This document shows positions 21,988 to 34,449 of a DNA stretch of 64,000 nt, one piece after another. Under the pieces are notes generated by a model that saw only the letters and a program-made list of their open reading frames with translations, ran no database searches and was not told where the DNA came from. Both the position numbers and the translations under genes were made by a program. The stretch comes from Liquidambar formosana (taxonomy: Eukaryota; Streptophyta; Magnoliopsida; Saxifragales; Altingiaceae): positions 13,954,966 through 14,018,965 of the forward strand of contig CM077832.1 in assembly GCA_039720395.1 (NCBI GenBank), in the 5' to 3' direction. Each line of letters starts with the position of its first letter. Positions within the stretch are counted from its first letter, which is position 1.

Positions 21988-23110
21988 GTCAGGGGGACAT
22001 AATTTTTTACTCAGATTTTTTTCAGCCTCCAAATGAGTATAGAAAAAAGATAACTGACATGACAATGACACCATTGGTCCTGCGAGATCCCATAAGTTTT
22101 TTACTCAGAAATTTTTTTTTATTTTTATTTTATGGGAAAAAATGGACTGGGAAAACCATCAAATGGGATAGAGGGTAAGATTGTATGATATTTTTAAGAA
22201 TATTAGAGAAAGAAAAAAATAAATGTGCTGTGAAATGTTAGGAATTAATATTCTTTTTTGAAAATATGATAAGGTACATAATCTTTAGGCAAAAAAGGAC
22301 AAAAATTGTATGGAAAAATAGATAGAGATGGAAGTATGGAAGAAATGGGAAAACCATCCTTTGGGGAAAATTATGCAGTCACTTTAGTTAGAGGCCACAG
22401 AGCAAAGCCCAAAATAACATATAACCAGAGGAATTAAACTTCGGTTGTACCAAGTTTGAAGATAACAATTAGCTCTCGAATAATAAATAGGCGGGGCATT
22501 ACGCGCACGCATATTTTGCTTGTACCACCACCTCTAATGAATAAGAATATTAATAATTAGTTGTTGTGTCATGAGTCCAATTGGGTAGGTCAGATCAATT
22601 ACCCATTTTTCATTTCATTCTCTATTTGTCTGTTTATTTAATATCTGTTAACTTAATACATATTGTCGATCCATTCTCTATCCACTAAAGCTTTAGGGTC
22701 AATGGCGTTCTAGCACCATCCATGAAATTCCATCTGTTCAGACTCAATAGAATTATACCTTTATTATAAAAATTTATTTAAACCTTATGGTCGAAACTTG
22801 AAAGTCCAAGAAGTGACTGTTATGGGCCCTCCCCCCTCCTTTTTTTTTTAAAAAAAACAAAAAATTTAAAGTTCATATATATCTGATAAGATTAAAATCA
22901 CCTTCTTCACTTTATAATGGTATATAAATTATCATTGGAACGTAACAAGACAAGTCAAATGATTCATTTGACCAAAAATAAATAAATAAGTAAATAAAGA
23001 CAAGTGATTGATGGACACTTCATATTATACCATTTGGCATAAATAGAGTACGTTGTTAACAGCTATTATAAGATAAGTTTTTAGTATAGTTAATGGATAG
23101 ATATCTTTAA
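19979..23110. other. No gene recognised
   Basis: AT-rich DNA with scattered low-complexity frames. It includes a (CT)n(TA)n microsatellite at 21920-21982. I found no known protein motif and no element ends here. Confidence 0.5.
21918..21982. repeat. Compound microsatellite (TC)n(TA)n
   Basis: About 15 TC units followed directly by about 15 TA units. Confidence 0.9.
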
Positions 23111-23510
23111 GGGAACGGCTATGGCAACCTCTTATTTTTATCATCCCATCCCTTATCTTTTAGGTTTTTAAGGTCTTATGTAAAATATAAAAGGTTTTTA
23201 TGAAAATCGACTTCGATGTTCACTAGAAAACATCATTTTGAACAACTTTATAGAAGAAATTTTTTTTTATATCTATCGTTTAAATATACTTTTTAACCAT
23301 TTATAGCATTTATTTCATTTTTTGATAAAAAAAAGTCTACCTAACCAATAGATTTTGGAAAAACTTTTTTTTACAAAGTTGTTCAAAATGATGTTTTCTA
23401 ATAGACCAAGCGACCGGTTTTTGTAAAAATCTTTTATTTTTCATGAAATCTTAAAAATCTAAAAGAAAGGGAGAGGGTGATAAATATAGGGGGTTGCAAT
23501 AACCGTTCCC
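23111..23510. mobile_element. Foldback MITE copy 6
   Basis: 400 bp starting GGGAACGGCTATGGCAACC and ending GGTTGCAATAACCGTTCCC. Arms carry ACATCATTTTGAACAACTTT and its inverse. Flanks match only partly (TATCTTTAA / TAGATTCAA). Confidence 0.82.
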
Positions 23511-24023
23511 TAGATTCAATGGGTCCGTGGCCCAACAAAAAAGTATGCGTTACAACTTACAAGCATTGGAATAGCTACCCTTCTTAAATCATCCCAAAAA
23601 GTGGTTTGAGGTAGGAAATTGCTAAGGCGGGAGCAAAATTGGCTAGCTATGAGCTATCCACATTTCTTCCAATATACTGACTATGCATAGGACCATTAAG
23701 CTGAAAAGGCATGATGTATTCCCACCAAATGCTATTGATTTTTTGGAGGACAACAGACTCACTCACAATCTACTAAGGGGTAAGTAGCTTCATTGGTTCG
23801 ATCAGATACAATTTTTTTTATTTATTATTATTTAAAAAAAGAGTTTCAAACATAAGATAATTCAACATTCTAATTAGGTTGACACTTCAAATACCTCAAA
23901 TCGTGTGCTATAGTCCCAGATACAACTCATGAGATGACAGTGATCTTTAATTAGTTGGTCATGGCCATAATGTGCTCTTTTCCTTTTCGTTTTTTTTTCG
24001 GTCATAAAGCAAAGATCCATTGA

Positions 24024-24310
24024 TTAAGGAAACATTACATAACAGGAGGAAAGATCCTCCGCCACCATCCTAGTGGTTGGTGGCCCAAAAAGGTCACAAA
24101 ACAAGTACTGATTACATATATAATCTGGCATATTAAAATACTCAAAAGATAGGCCTGAATCAACTGCCTTTTGTGCCAAAATATCCGCCGCAAAATTTGC
24201 TTCCCTATAGCTAAACTGTATGCGCACACTTCGGAAGCTATTCATAAGAGTCAGACAGTCCCAAAGAAAGGTCGTGTTACCCATGGATTATTACTCTTGA
24301 AAGCTCTAAG
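24024..24310 (-). pseudogene. RNase H-like C-terminal remnant of a LINE
   Basis: Reading the minus strand from 24284 gives 86 residues with the core VRIQFSYREANFAADILAQKA. The pattern R-[IV]-x-[YF]-x-x-RE-x-N-x-x-AD-x-LA is the C-terminal part of the RNase H-like domain (RVT_3) found at the 3' end of plant LINE open frames. A one-base frame shift just upstream joins it to a related-looking segment, and nothing further of the reverse transcriptase is seen. I take it as a decayed, truncated LINE. Confidence 0.6.
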
Positions 24311-24511
24311 CTTGACGAGTTATGATCAGGATTCAAGATCATATTTATTTATTTATTTAATAAAAAGGAAAATCAAAGCAATTAATCCACGACTACTAGT
24401 CCAAATCAAGCAAGTCTAAGTTAAAATCTAAGCAATTCTGCCATCTTCTCTCACCCACCCCCAAAAAACTTTATCTCATAATTTCATACATATAATTAAT
24501 TAGATTCATAA

Positions 24512-25596
24512 GGCCCTGTTTGGAAAAACTATAACTTTTGCTTTTAGACAAAAGCAGAAGACAATCAGAAGTTACAAGAAGCAGAAGAAAATTAGTCTCT
24601 GTTTAGAAACTGTATTTCAAAAGTGCTATTAGAGTTAAAAATGATTTTTTGTCTGTTTGGGAAGAATATTTGCTGAAGTTGTTATAACCCTAAATTGATT
24701 GAACTGTCCCTTATAATAAATGATTTTTTTTTTTCTGTTTTTTTTTATTTATTTTTTATTTGCTCTATTTGGTATTGGTAATGATTTTTATTTTTATATT
24801 TTAATATTAATGATTGGGGGTATCCTAGGCCGTACTCTTATCGAAATTTGAGCTCAAACTATTCCCCTAACAATCTAGGTGAGATGCCACATAACCACAC
24901 AAGTAACAAGAGCGGTGAGAAGTCAAAACAATAGCCTTTGGAAAACAAATACAAGAGTTCTTGACCTCTCAACCAACCCCATAAAAGTGTATTACTAGGG
25001 ATTTTGCTTATTTTGTTTGTTTGTTTGTTTGTGCTATTTTTTTTTTTTTTTTTTTATAACAAAAAGGAAAAAAAGAGAGAGCATGAGTTGATTTTTTTAT
25101 TTTATTTTTTTTATAAAAAAATATCACAAATCCAAATTTTGTGGAATCAATTCTTCAAAAAATTCCAACAAGTATAAATCAATGAATATATGAAGGGAGA
25201 AAAAAAAGATTTGAAGTTTAAATTAGTATCCTACGGACCCAAGTTGATTGAAGTTACCAACACATTGATGTCGGTAGGAAAGAGGAGTACAGCCGCAAGA
25301 GAGAAGAGAAGTTAGGTTTAAGGTATGGCTATTATCGTTTTGTTATAGGATACGGGTAGAAAAAATTATTTTCATACTTAAGTATTAAGGGTAGTTTTAG
25401 AAATATGAAAAGTTATTAAAATTCTCTACAAAAGCTGACACCAGCTTCTGATTAGAAGTTGGAGACAGTCTGCTTATTATAAAATCACTTGTTGAGTTTA
25501 GAAGTGATTATGATTTAGGTTGCCAAATAAGAGTAAAAGTGATTTTAAGCTTCAAAAATGATTTTGGACTATCTAAAAGCTTAACCAAACGGGACC
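24512..25596. mobile_element. Tourist/PIF-Harbinger-like element, 1.1 kb
   Basis: Starts GGCCCTGTTTGGAAAAAC and ends with the inverse AACCAAACGGGACC. TAA flanks both ends (24509-24511, 25597-25599). The TIR and the TAA duplication are typical. Internally AT-rich with TTTTAGACAAAAGC-type subterminal inverted sequences; no transposase or Myb-like frame is visible. Confidence 0.82.
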
Positions 25597-26221
25597 TAAA
25601 CTAATGGTGTGACATAATAGACTTCTTAAGCCACTAAAATTAGAGCCCATTCTGAGTTTTTTTGGGGCCTAGCCTGCCCATAGGACACAGCAGTAAAAAG
25701 ACAAAAGACCCTCATCCTACACAGGTTGCAGTACATGTTGGTAATTCGTGTTGATGAATCGTGTCCATGTGGTATCTAAACATAAGTATTGCAATCTTAA
25801 CCCAACCTATTTATTAATTGTGTTCAATTTTCAAACCCAAACACGTGTGCCTCGTAACTCGTAAGTTGTACCAGTGTCGTATTATCGGTTTAAGTAAATT
25901 TACAAATAACTAATAATATTAGATTCACAAACTACTCAATAATAATATATTGTAAATCTATAAACATTTATGAAGATTTCTAATTTTCTCAAATTTTCTT
26001 TCAAAAAATAAAAAAATTTAAATTCAAATTCAAATTAAGTATTATTATTTTTTTCAGTGGAGTCAAGTAAAGAAGAAGATCCAAAACCTTTCGAGAGCAG
26101 TGAAAGCCAAAGGGAAAGCATAAGATGCTGTCAAGGTGGGTTGACTAAGGCTTCTTATCTCCAGACAAACATAAATAGTTGTATTAATAAGGCTATATTT
26201 AACATTTTAAATAGGTGAATT

Positions 26222-26395
26222 TCAGTTTATTTATTTATTTATTTATTTGACAATCAATAGAATTTATCCATTACCTTAACTTTCAATATTAATAAATGGG
26301 TATTAATGTTTTTTTTTTTTTTTTATAAATTTAAATTTGAGATCACTTACTCAATAATTGAAGAGAATGCGATGTTATTGCGTCATTTGCGAATT
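26222..26395 (-). mobile_element. SINE-like repeat, minus strand, (AAAT)n tail
   Basis: On the minus strand it ends TAAATTCTATTGATTGTC followed by an (AAAT)n tail, and has ATTAATACCCATTTATTAAT in the body. Same family as 9305-9515, 26940-27100 and 58021-58110. Confidence 0.45.
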
Positions 26396-26939
26396 TCAGT
26401 TAAATAGATGTGATGTTTAAAATGTTAAATATAGCCTTATTGAACTAAAATTTACCCATTTAAAATTTTAAATATAACCTTATTAAAATGTTAAACATGT
26501 CATTTCATGTAAAAAGTGGATAATGCGAGTTGACTTGAAAACGACATGTTTATTATACGGATTACGCAAGTTGACCCAATCTCAACCCGAACATAATTGT
26601 AATAAATGCAAACCCATTAACTCCGTGTTGGGTTCTAGTCTTTTTTTCCTTTTTATTTTATTTTATTGCTAAGTGTGTTGGGTTTTAGTCATGTTCGGAT
26701 CATGTCTAACTTTACCACCCTTACAAACTGATTGAAAATGCATGCTCAAGCATGTCTATATAAATGTGAAACTTGTGTGCCCGTTGATGTAATCTTTGTT
26801 TGGGACTAATGGCTTATAACCTAATAGCATAGTGAAGGTCTTCCCATTGTTTCCTTATTTAATATATTCTACTACTTACGGTATTCTAGCCTCGTACCAA
26901 AAGGGAGTCTTTGTTTTGGGCTTTGGCGTACTTATTTTT

Positions 26940-27100
26940 TCTTTTTATTTTTAGCAATTGATAGCTAGTACTATTTGTATCCTAAATCCCCAATATAAAC
27001 AAATAGGTATTAATATTTTTCTTTAAGTTTGAATCCAAAATTATTTATCAACAAAATGAAGAGAATTTTATTACACTATCATAACATTAGCAACTTTGGC
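26940..27100 (-). mobile_element. SINE-like repeat, minus strand
   Basis: Shares with the other copies a plus-strand AATAGGTATTAATATTTTTC, then TAAGTTTGAATCC and ATGAAGAGAATTTTATTACA. Edges are approximate. Confidence 0.4.
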
Positions 27101-27217
27101 ATACTTATTAACCAAAATAAATAAATCTAACCCAAAGCCCTCACTTTAAGCATTATTTGGGCTACAGCCCAAAATGCTTATAGTTTGTCCAAAACTGAAG
27201 GTGTATGGTTTCAGAAA

Positions 27218-27615
27218 GGGAATGGCTATTGCAACCCCACCTTTTTATTAAACCTTGCCTTTCATTTTAGTTTTTAAGATTTCATGAAAAATATAAAATG
27301 TTTTTACAAAAATCGGCCACATTGTCCAATAGAAAACATCATTTTGAACAACTTTGCAAAAAAAAGTTTTTTCAAAATCTATCGTTTAAATAGACTTTTT
27401 GGCAAAAAATAAAATAAAGGCCATAAATGGCTAAAAAGTATACTTAAACGATAGGTTTGGGAAAATCTTTCTCCTACAAAGTTGTTCAAAATGACATTTT
27501 CTAATGAACATTGCGACTGGTTTTCTTAAAAACATTTTATATTTTGCATAAAACCTTAAAAACCAAAAGGATGGGGGTGGGGTGATAAACATGGGGGGTT
27601 GCAATAGCCGTTCCC
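27218..27615. mobile_element. Foldback MITE copy 7
   Basis: Starts GGGAATGGCTATTGCAACCC and ends GGGTTGCAATAGCCGTTCCC. Flanking 9-mers TTTCAGAAA (27209-27217) and TTTCTGAAA (27616-27624) match at 8 of 9. This copy has some of the best preserved termini in the window. Confidence 0.88.
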
Positions 27616-28019
27616 TTTCTGAAATGTACGAGGTCCTCTAGGCCTTTCCCTAAGTTTATGAGGCGCTTAGAATTCCATTGTATAGTCTAATGGCAGCTTA
27701 TGCTTTGGTCCAATGGGCTGTGCGTTATAATTGCTATAATTCAATCCCAATCACATCTTTATTGAATGCTTGGGATCTTTGCGGATAAGGTTGAAGGGGA
27801 TGGGAACATCTGTTTTTTTTTTTTTTATCTTTCTTACTTAATGAATTGCTTATAAATAAAATAAAATAAAATAAAATAAAAAGAATTTCAGTGTATCGCC
27901 TATCTTGTCTTAGTAGGCTCATACTATTATCTGGGCGCTTTTGAAGTCTCATTGAAAAGAAACCAGTTTTAACTGTGGCTTTATGTTTCCAGGCCACTTG
28001 AAAATTTACTTAGCCCCTA

Positions 28020-28021
28020 CC

Positions 28022-28052
<31 letters not shown>

Positions 28053-28057
28053 AAAAA
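28020..28057. repeat. Poly(C) run followed by poly(A)
   Basis: About 22 C followed by about 15 A. A similar C then A run lies at about 36692-36718. Homopolymers this long are prone to length errors in sequencing. Confidence 0.9.
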
Positions 28058-28131
28058 TAAAATAAAATAAAACAAAACCCCTCAAAAATTTATCCACCAC
28101 AAAGAAGCCCACGATAGTTGTTAAATGTCTC

Positions 28132-28240
28132 GTAATTTAAGCCATTAGGGCTAGCTTAGTGGTGAGGGAAGGTGAGGAAAAACATAAGAGTATGATAGAT
28201 TACGAGTTCAAATACCTCCCAATGTACCCAAAAAAAAAAA
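28132..28240 (+). mobile_element. tRNA-derived SINE with target duplication
   Basis: Box A-like TAGCTTAGTGGTGAGGG (about 28152), box B-like GAGTTCAAATACC (28204-28216), CCCAATGTACCC and an A tail. The direct repeat AAATGTCTC flanks it at 28123-28131 and 28238-28246. A near-identical copy lies at 40531-40636. Confidence 0.75.
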
Positions 28241-28264
28241 TGTCTCATGAAATTCCAGTTATAC

Positions 28265-29300
28265 TAAGCCTAAATACCTAGAAGGGGGGTTGAATAGGTA
28301 TTATGTATGATCTTACTTAATTTTAATTATTATCACAAAAATTCTCTTTCAACACAATCAAAGTAATCACATAACAGATATAAAAGCAAGTAAAAAATGC
28401 ATAAGGGATTTTTACGTGAAAAACCCTAGATGGCAAAAACCACGGGACCTCGTCTAGTTGAAGCAAATTCACTATGAACTCAATGAGTACAAGACACACT
28501 TACAAAACACAAGGACTCATATAATTGTCTTCATTCCCACGATCACACACGATCGATCTCCGTTTTCACAGCTTTGGTCGCAACCAACTTCTTCACAGCG
28601 ATTCTTTCAATCATGAACTTGCAAACTTGATCACCGTTGCAACAGACTCACAATCATTCAAGGTTGTGAAAGGTGTATGGTTTTGAAAGTCTCTAGAGCA
28701 TGTATGTAAAAATCTAGGTTAAAGAGCTTTAGAGAGGTTTTGAGAAGATGAATGTAAAACCGTAATTGGGAAAGGCTTGCTTAGTCCTCTCAATGAAAAC
28801 AAATCCTATTTATAAAGTCTAAGAAACCCTAAGTGGCTGAGTCACGTTTTTGAATCAAATAAGAAAGTTTTAAGAAAGTTAAAAACTATTTTTTACGAAC
28901 CTCGATCGATCTAGACTCAACCCCGATCGATCTGAGGTACGCAAAATGAAAATTAGCTTTCTGGGATAGCACCGATCGATCGGGCCCTCAACCCTGATTG
29001 ATCGGGGTATGATAGACAACAATTGGCTTATTTAAAATAGTAGCGATTGATCGGGTCATCAACTTTGATCGATCAGAGTACTAAAAATTGCAAAAAAAAA
29101 AAAACCTTTTTAAAATACTTCAAATCTATACAACCTTAGTTAAAAACATTTATAAAGATTTGAAAAGATTTAAAGTATTAAAAGATGGGCAACTAAGGTC
29201 ACTTACCTTACCTACAAACGAGTGTGAGGCGCATTGAGGAAAATCTTCACTTGAACGCATTTTCAATGACGAATACTCCACATTTGATACGGAATTTGCC
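28265..29300. mobile_element. Probable non-autonomous transposon, class unclear
   Basis: Begins around GAAGGGGGGTTGAATAGG and contains GGGATTTTTACGTGAAAAACC and AACCACGGGACCTCG. I have the impression that this kind of sequence is repeated in plant genomes, but I see no matching terminus in this window. Three tandem GATCGATC units (28903-29085) lie inside. No coding region is visible. Ends are approximate. Confidence 0.35.
28903..29085. repeat. Three tandem units of paired GATCGATC sites
   Basis: Each unit of about 64 bp reads CGATCGATC, six bases, CAACCC or CAACTT, then a second GATCGATC-like 8-mer, then an AT-rich spacer (ATGAAAATTAGC, ACAACAATTGGC). The third unit is more diverged. Each unit is itself a short dyad. 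Confidence 0.8.
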
Positions 29301-32300
29301 AACACATAAAAGACATGGACTTTACATATCGTAATTTCAAATTTCTACTGAGCTGCATGCTTTTGACCTCTAAATGCCCACAGTAAACTTCATACAAAAT
29401 GCAGTTGGTATCAACATTCTTTTCATTTATGTATTTATTTATTTATTTATTTTATTAAATAATAAGAGAATACACATGCATTCATATAGAATTGACCAAA
29501 ATCTTTATAAACCCTACACTTTTATTAAGATAAGATATGTCATTAGATTTAAGGATCATTTGCAAATATCGCAACAATTGAGCAAATTAGCATTCGAAAA
29601 GATCTCAGGTCTGGCTTCTTCTTCAGGCCACTTCTATATCTACAAAAATGCATTGGTCATCCTGCACAGATGAGTCATCCCGCACAGAAACAAAGATAGG
29701 ACCCGTTGCTGTGTGGGACGACACGTTAGTCGTCACTGCTTCAAAATCTGAACCTCTGGTCAATGCTAGAATCATCAACAAAGCTGCATGGAAATTTGAA
29801 AAGATGCCTATGATTGTAGGCGGCCGGCATTTGCAAGTTGGCCAATCTAAAACCCTATTTTCCACCATGTGACTTAGTCTCACCAAGTATATCTCTTTGA
29901 GCAGTGGTACAGCCTAATGAATGAGACTTTCCCATTACTTTTAGAGGAAATTGTCCCCACCAGTATTCTTTTTTTCTTTACTCAACTACTAACTTGTTAA
30001 CCTTTTCTTCTCTCCAATAGCATCTCTTGTTGCCTCTTGTTGGTCCTCTTGCTTCTAAATTTAACAATTTGGCTATTAGAAAGAAAACAAAAAAAAGGGT
30101 ACTGCTCCAACAATTTTTTTTTTAGCCAGACAGTTCTAATAAGTTCGGATTTGCACAAAATAAATACAGGTTGTCACAAAAATGAAAAAAAAAATCCATG
30201 ATGGCCGTTAATCAGTCGATGGATCCCACAGATCGAACTTGTCATCAGATTTTTTCAAAGATATATAGGCGACCAATGTGACGTTTTCTTATCAGCATTA
30301 GAAAATGATCATGACCAACCATCTAATAAGTCATCCAATAGATCAGTTGTGCCACCAATCATATTAATTTGATGATTCTAACAGTTTTAACTATCTCAAT
30401 CCATTTTTAGGCTATCTTATTATCAAATATTTTTTCTAAACTGTTCCAATATTCGATTAAATTAATTTGAAGTGCTAAAATCATCAAATAATGGACTTAA
30501 TCTATTGCATGAGACCCATTGAAAAGTTGATCTTGATCCTTTGTTGAAGAATGCTACATTGCATAATATAATCTTAAGATGGTGAATCAATACTAGAGAG
30601 GGATTCCCTCTAGTGAGGAGTGAGTCCCCCCACAGACACAGGATGCAAGGTGCTCAATGCACTCAGGGCTAAAAGGAGTCAAAAGCTGTAGATATGGCAA
30701 GAGTTGTCTGGCTGAAAAAAAGGGTGACAAGTGAACAACAATAAAATAATTAAAAAGATAGGAATAAAGATCATTCAATTAACCCAACAAAGTGATGCTT
30801 CCAAACCACCCTTGAAAAATTCCTGAATTCTTCATTCAAATCCCACCCCCCAACCAAAAAGGCCAAATCTAGAGTTAAATTCCCACGCTTTTTTTTTTAG
30901 CATGCAGAGTTATTTATATTCCATATGTATCTGAGTGTCGTAGTAGTAAATAACTTTATAGTCTAATGGCATCTAACGAGCTCTCCCACAAGGGTGGTCA
31001 ATCTCCAAGTGTTATTGGTTCCCTTTTTAACTTCTGGTAGACTGGTATTCTAATGTTCTTAACTTGAAGCGAAAAGAAAAAAAAAGAAAAGAAAAAAGAA
31101 AGTATATATATATATATATATATATAGAAAAGAGAGATCGAGAAGGCAATGAAAAATGTTGTGAAGAGGTTGGACCTGGAGCGATGCATGTATGTCAACT
31201 ACCTCAAGTGATGCGTCGTGAGTCCGAGTTTTGGAATATTTTAGCCTCTTCGAAATGAGATTAAGGCTGCCCTACTACTTGCCTATTTTAGAGACGGGGG
31301 AGTTTTGTGCACTGGATATGACTTTTTATAAAAGATGGGTGTTGTTTGTGCTTTAAGATAAGAGTGCCACAGTAAGAGAAAGTAGCAACAAATAATTTGA
31401 TGTGATTTGTTGACATTTTTCCTATAGTTTAATAGAGTTCTCCTTTCTCGAAACACCGAAAGGCTATTGCCCATTTTCTCTCTATCTTCCTGTCTAATTC
31501 CAGCAAATTTCTCATTTCTAATGTAACTCTGTAGCTGGCCATATAATGTTGGGCTGAAAGGTCTTTCACGCGCACTTATTGGAGGCAATTTTTGTTTCCC
31601 AAGCTGCCCATTACCCAAGAAGGTAAGGCACAAGAAAAAAGCTGCACTCCCAAAATGGTAAGTCCAGGAGTTGACTGCCATTCGCATTGCAGACAGAAAA
31701 AAAGATATCGATCAGCCCGAGAGGCATGCAATTGGTAGGTTTCACCTAGCACGTAGCTAGGTGTCATGATTGTCCATTTCTCCCCCTAGCTAGATTGCAC
31801 CGTTTAATAGAAGGCAATTTGACTCTTCCAATTATTTCTCTTCAGTGTAGCATCCTTCGGTACATGTGAGTCCCATTTGCCGTATGGGGCCTAAAATTAC
31901 TGGCATGTACGTGTACAAAAAAAATGAACATTCAGTACGTGACTGTTTAGAGTCCCATTTCCTGCACCGAGTGCACAAAATAATCAGTCAATTAATAATC
32001 CTGCCAGTATAGAGAAAGGATGAATTTCAAGCATAAAGGATGGAATTTCAAGCATGACATTGGATCACTTTTGTCCATTGACTAACTAGTACTCAGCCTA
32101 CTAATTAAACAGCACTTAACGGATGATTTATCATTTTTTTCGACATGACAAGATTTTAGTAAACACTGAGAGATGGGGCGATCCGGATAAGAAGAATAAG
32201 GGTAAAGCTATAGGGTGATGACAAGTGGAAGGATGAGTACTGCACCGCCCCATTATGACAAGCAAAATGCTGACAAATGATGAGGGCAGGATAAGGCATT

Positions 32301-32391
32301 AGTGATGGGGGATTCTTCTATCCCCTGCTTTCTTCTCCATGCTTCTTGGCAACTTGCATGCATGCCTAGCTATTCCCTGACGCCAAAATGA

Positions 32392-32431
<40 letters not shown>

Positions 32432-33769
32432 CTGTCTCATTTCGTGAGAAGTTCACCGACTCGAGGCTTACCAAGCATTTATCCAAAGCATTGTTCCTTC
32501 GTCATCATGAGTGTTTCTGTGGGCATTCCAAAACCATCATATTAGTCCACATCAACAAGGCCAATCACCATTGAGACTAAAGTTGTGAAGGAATTAAGCC
32601 ACCAAATATGATCATGACATAGTCATTAATTAATTAATTAATTAATTATTACTCAAAACTAATCAAACCTTGGATTCTGATGATTTAAGTGCAAAGATGG
32701 TATCTAAGGGAAAAAGTGGAAGACATTGATTTTCTTGAATGAGGCAAGTACCACTATGATTGTGATGTTTGTATGTTATTATTGAAGTGCGAAAAAGAGA
32801 TACGGAGTAGACAAAAACTATTTTGCAGTAGCAGCCTCATCAAACAAAAGGCCAAGTCACTTACCAGCTTCTTTTGGGAGGATTATGATTGCTAACAATT
32901 AAAGAATTAATTATACAGTGTGCCGGTATCAATGACCAAAAGGATCAATTAATGGAGTTACCAATAACTAAAAACTTCAGCAAACACTAGATTATAGCAG
33001 GGTATAATAACACCAGACAAAATCCAAATATGTATATTAGTATCATGCATTGGAAGTTGTATCATGTGCATAGATGTGTTTTATCATTTATATTTGGAAT
33101 ACTAGACTAATTAATGCATAGTTCTGAAAACCTTAGGAATAAGGATGTGTAATAATTTTCATGACTTCTTATATTCATTGGCTTATTTAACTTCAATTTA
33201 CTCAATCTGTCATGTTAGCTTTTCCTTGTATGTCGACAAAGCAAATATATGATCTTATCGTGTTCTTAACTCTAAGTTTGCAATAATTCTTTTCACACTA
33301 GCTTTAGGTAAGTTTTGCAATCTACAAAGTCGACAACCAGGGTCTAGTTATATATCTATTGTGCCTCACCATTTTTCAGCTGCATAAAGAAATTGACTCT
33401 AAATGAAGCAAAATATATACTTTGGAATTCATATTCTAAGTTCAAGCACTGGCATGTTGTAAACTCTTAATAGTTGGGTTCTAAATTTTATGTCCAAGGC
33501 AGCACTTATTTTCTTCGTACTTTGGAAAACACCTACATGAAGATGCAATTTATGATGGGATAGAAATAACAGTAAAACACACGGGACTCACGTGTACGTC
33601 GAATTTGTGTTTTGGTGTCCAAGTGTCCACCATTGTTTTTAAAAGATAGAAGCGAGGCTTGAGTATTTTCAAAATAGGCTTGAACATGTGCCCGCCTATC
33701 CAGTTTCAGTCATTGCTGTTTCAGGCATTGCTGTTAAAATAATGGAAGCAAGGTTTGAGTAGTTCTATA
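29301..33769. other. No gene recognised
   Basis: Several frames of 60-134 codons exist (for example minus 31283-31687, 134 codons) but none shows a motif, plausible codon bias or splice partners. A (TA)n tract lies at 31102-31126 and a (TC)n tract at 32393-32428. ATTA/TTAA repeats lie at 32627-32650. Confidence 0.45.
32393..32428. repeat. (TC)n microsatellite
   Basis: About 17 TC units in a row. Confidence 0.9.
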
Positions 33770-34042
33770 CTCCCTCCATCCCATAAAGATAAGCCATGTT
33801 TGACAAAATACGGAGTTTAAGAAAGGGTCATCATTGCATTGATTTGTCATTAATTAAAGTTCATCTTTCCAAAAATGCCCTCAACTTTTTTTGTATTGGG
33901 TTTTGTGTTGAAAGTAATTATTAAAATAACAAAGGATAGTATAGGAAACTTAAAAAAAATAATGATTTGACTTTTCAAATTTGACAAATATTTTGGGACA
34001 AAAAAAATAGTAAAATGATCTATCTTAATGGGACTGAGGGAG
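33770..34042. mobile_element. Stowaway MITE upstream of the miRNA gene
   Basis: 273 bp, CTCCCTCCATCCCATAAAG at the left and CTTAATGGGACTGAGGGAG at the right, TA at both flanks (33768-33769, 34043-34044). It ends about 210 bp before the miR156/157 TATA box. Confidence 0.9.
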
Positions 34043-34249
34043 TATTATATTACCCTTGTAATCCATGGGGTTTTACCAATCAGTCCCCAAAATATCATGA
34101 CATATTGGGAGCAGTAGTTAGGTTGTTATAATATAATGATAAAAGTGTGAATGTAAAAGATCATGAATTTCAAGGTGGCATCCTCTCGTACGTTCACAGG
34201 CACATCTCGGGGGAAAAGGTCACAAGTGGAGAATACAGGCAACAACCTC

Positions 34250-34257
34250 TATAAATA
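34250..34257 (+). promoter_or_regulatory. TATA box of the miR156/157 gene
   Basis: TATAAATA within CTCTATAAATAGAGG, a short palindrome. With usual plant spacing, transcription would start near 34280-34290, about 170 nt before the mature miRNA. A CT run (34358-34378) and a TA run (34381-34427) lie in the leader. Confidence 0.65.
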
Positions 34258-34449
34258 GAGGTGTTAGGAGTCCCTGACTAGGTCATCCAGAGTTATCTCT
34301 CTCTATCTCCATATGGAGGAATTGCGGAGTCCCTTGAGTTTTCCAAAGCCCTCAGATCTCTCTCTCTCTCTCTCTCTCAGATATGTATATATGTATATAT
34401 ATGTATATATATATATATATATATATTGCATTTCAAACAGAGGAGGCAC

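Noticed and set aside
21900..22178. 92-codon plus frame
   Set aside because: Encodes LSLSLS and YIYIYI from the CT/TA microsatellite.
28020..28057. Poly(C)/poly(A) tract as a functional element
   Set aside because: It may be a retroposon scar or a sequencing artefact. No flanking duplication was identified.
28903..29085. CRISPR-like spaced repeats
   Set aside because: Only three diverged units in plant nuclear DNA, and the spacers are also similar to one another. It is a tandem repeat.
29623..29886. Overlapping plus and minus frames of 74 and 87 codons
   Set aside because: Slightly less AT-rich, but no motif and no splice partners. Possibly a repeat remnant; not supportable as a gene.
31283..31687. 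134-codon minus frame
   Set aside because: No recognisable motif, no neighbouring exons and no promoter signal; length alone is not enough in a eukaryotic window.
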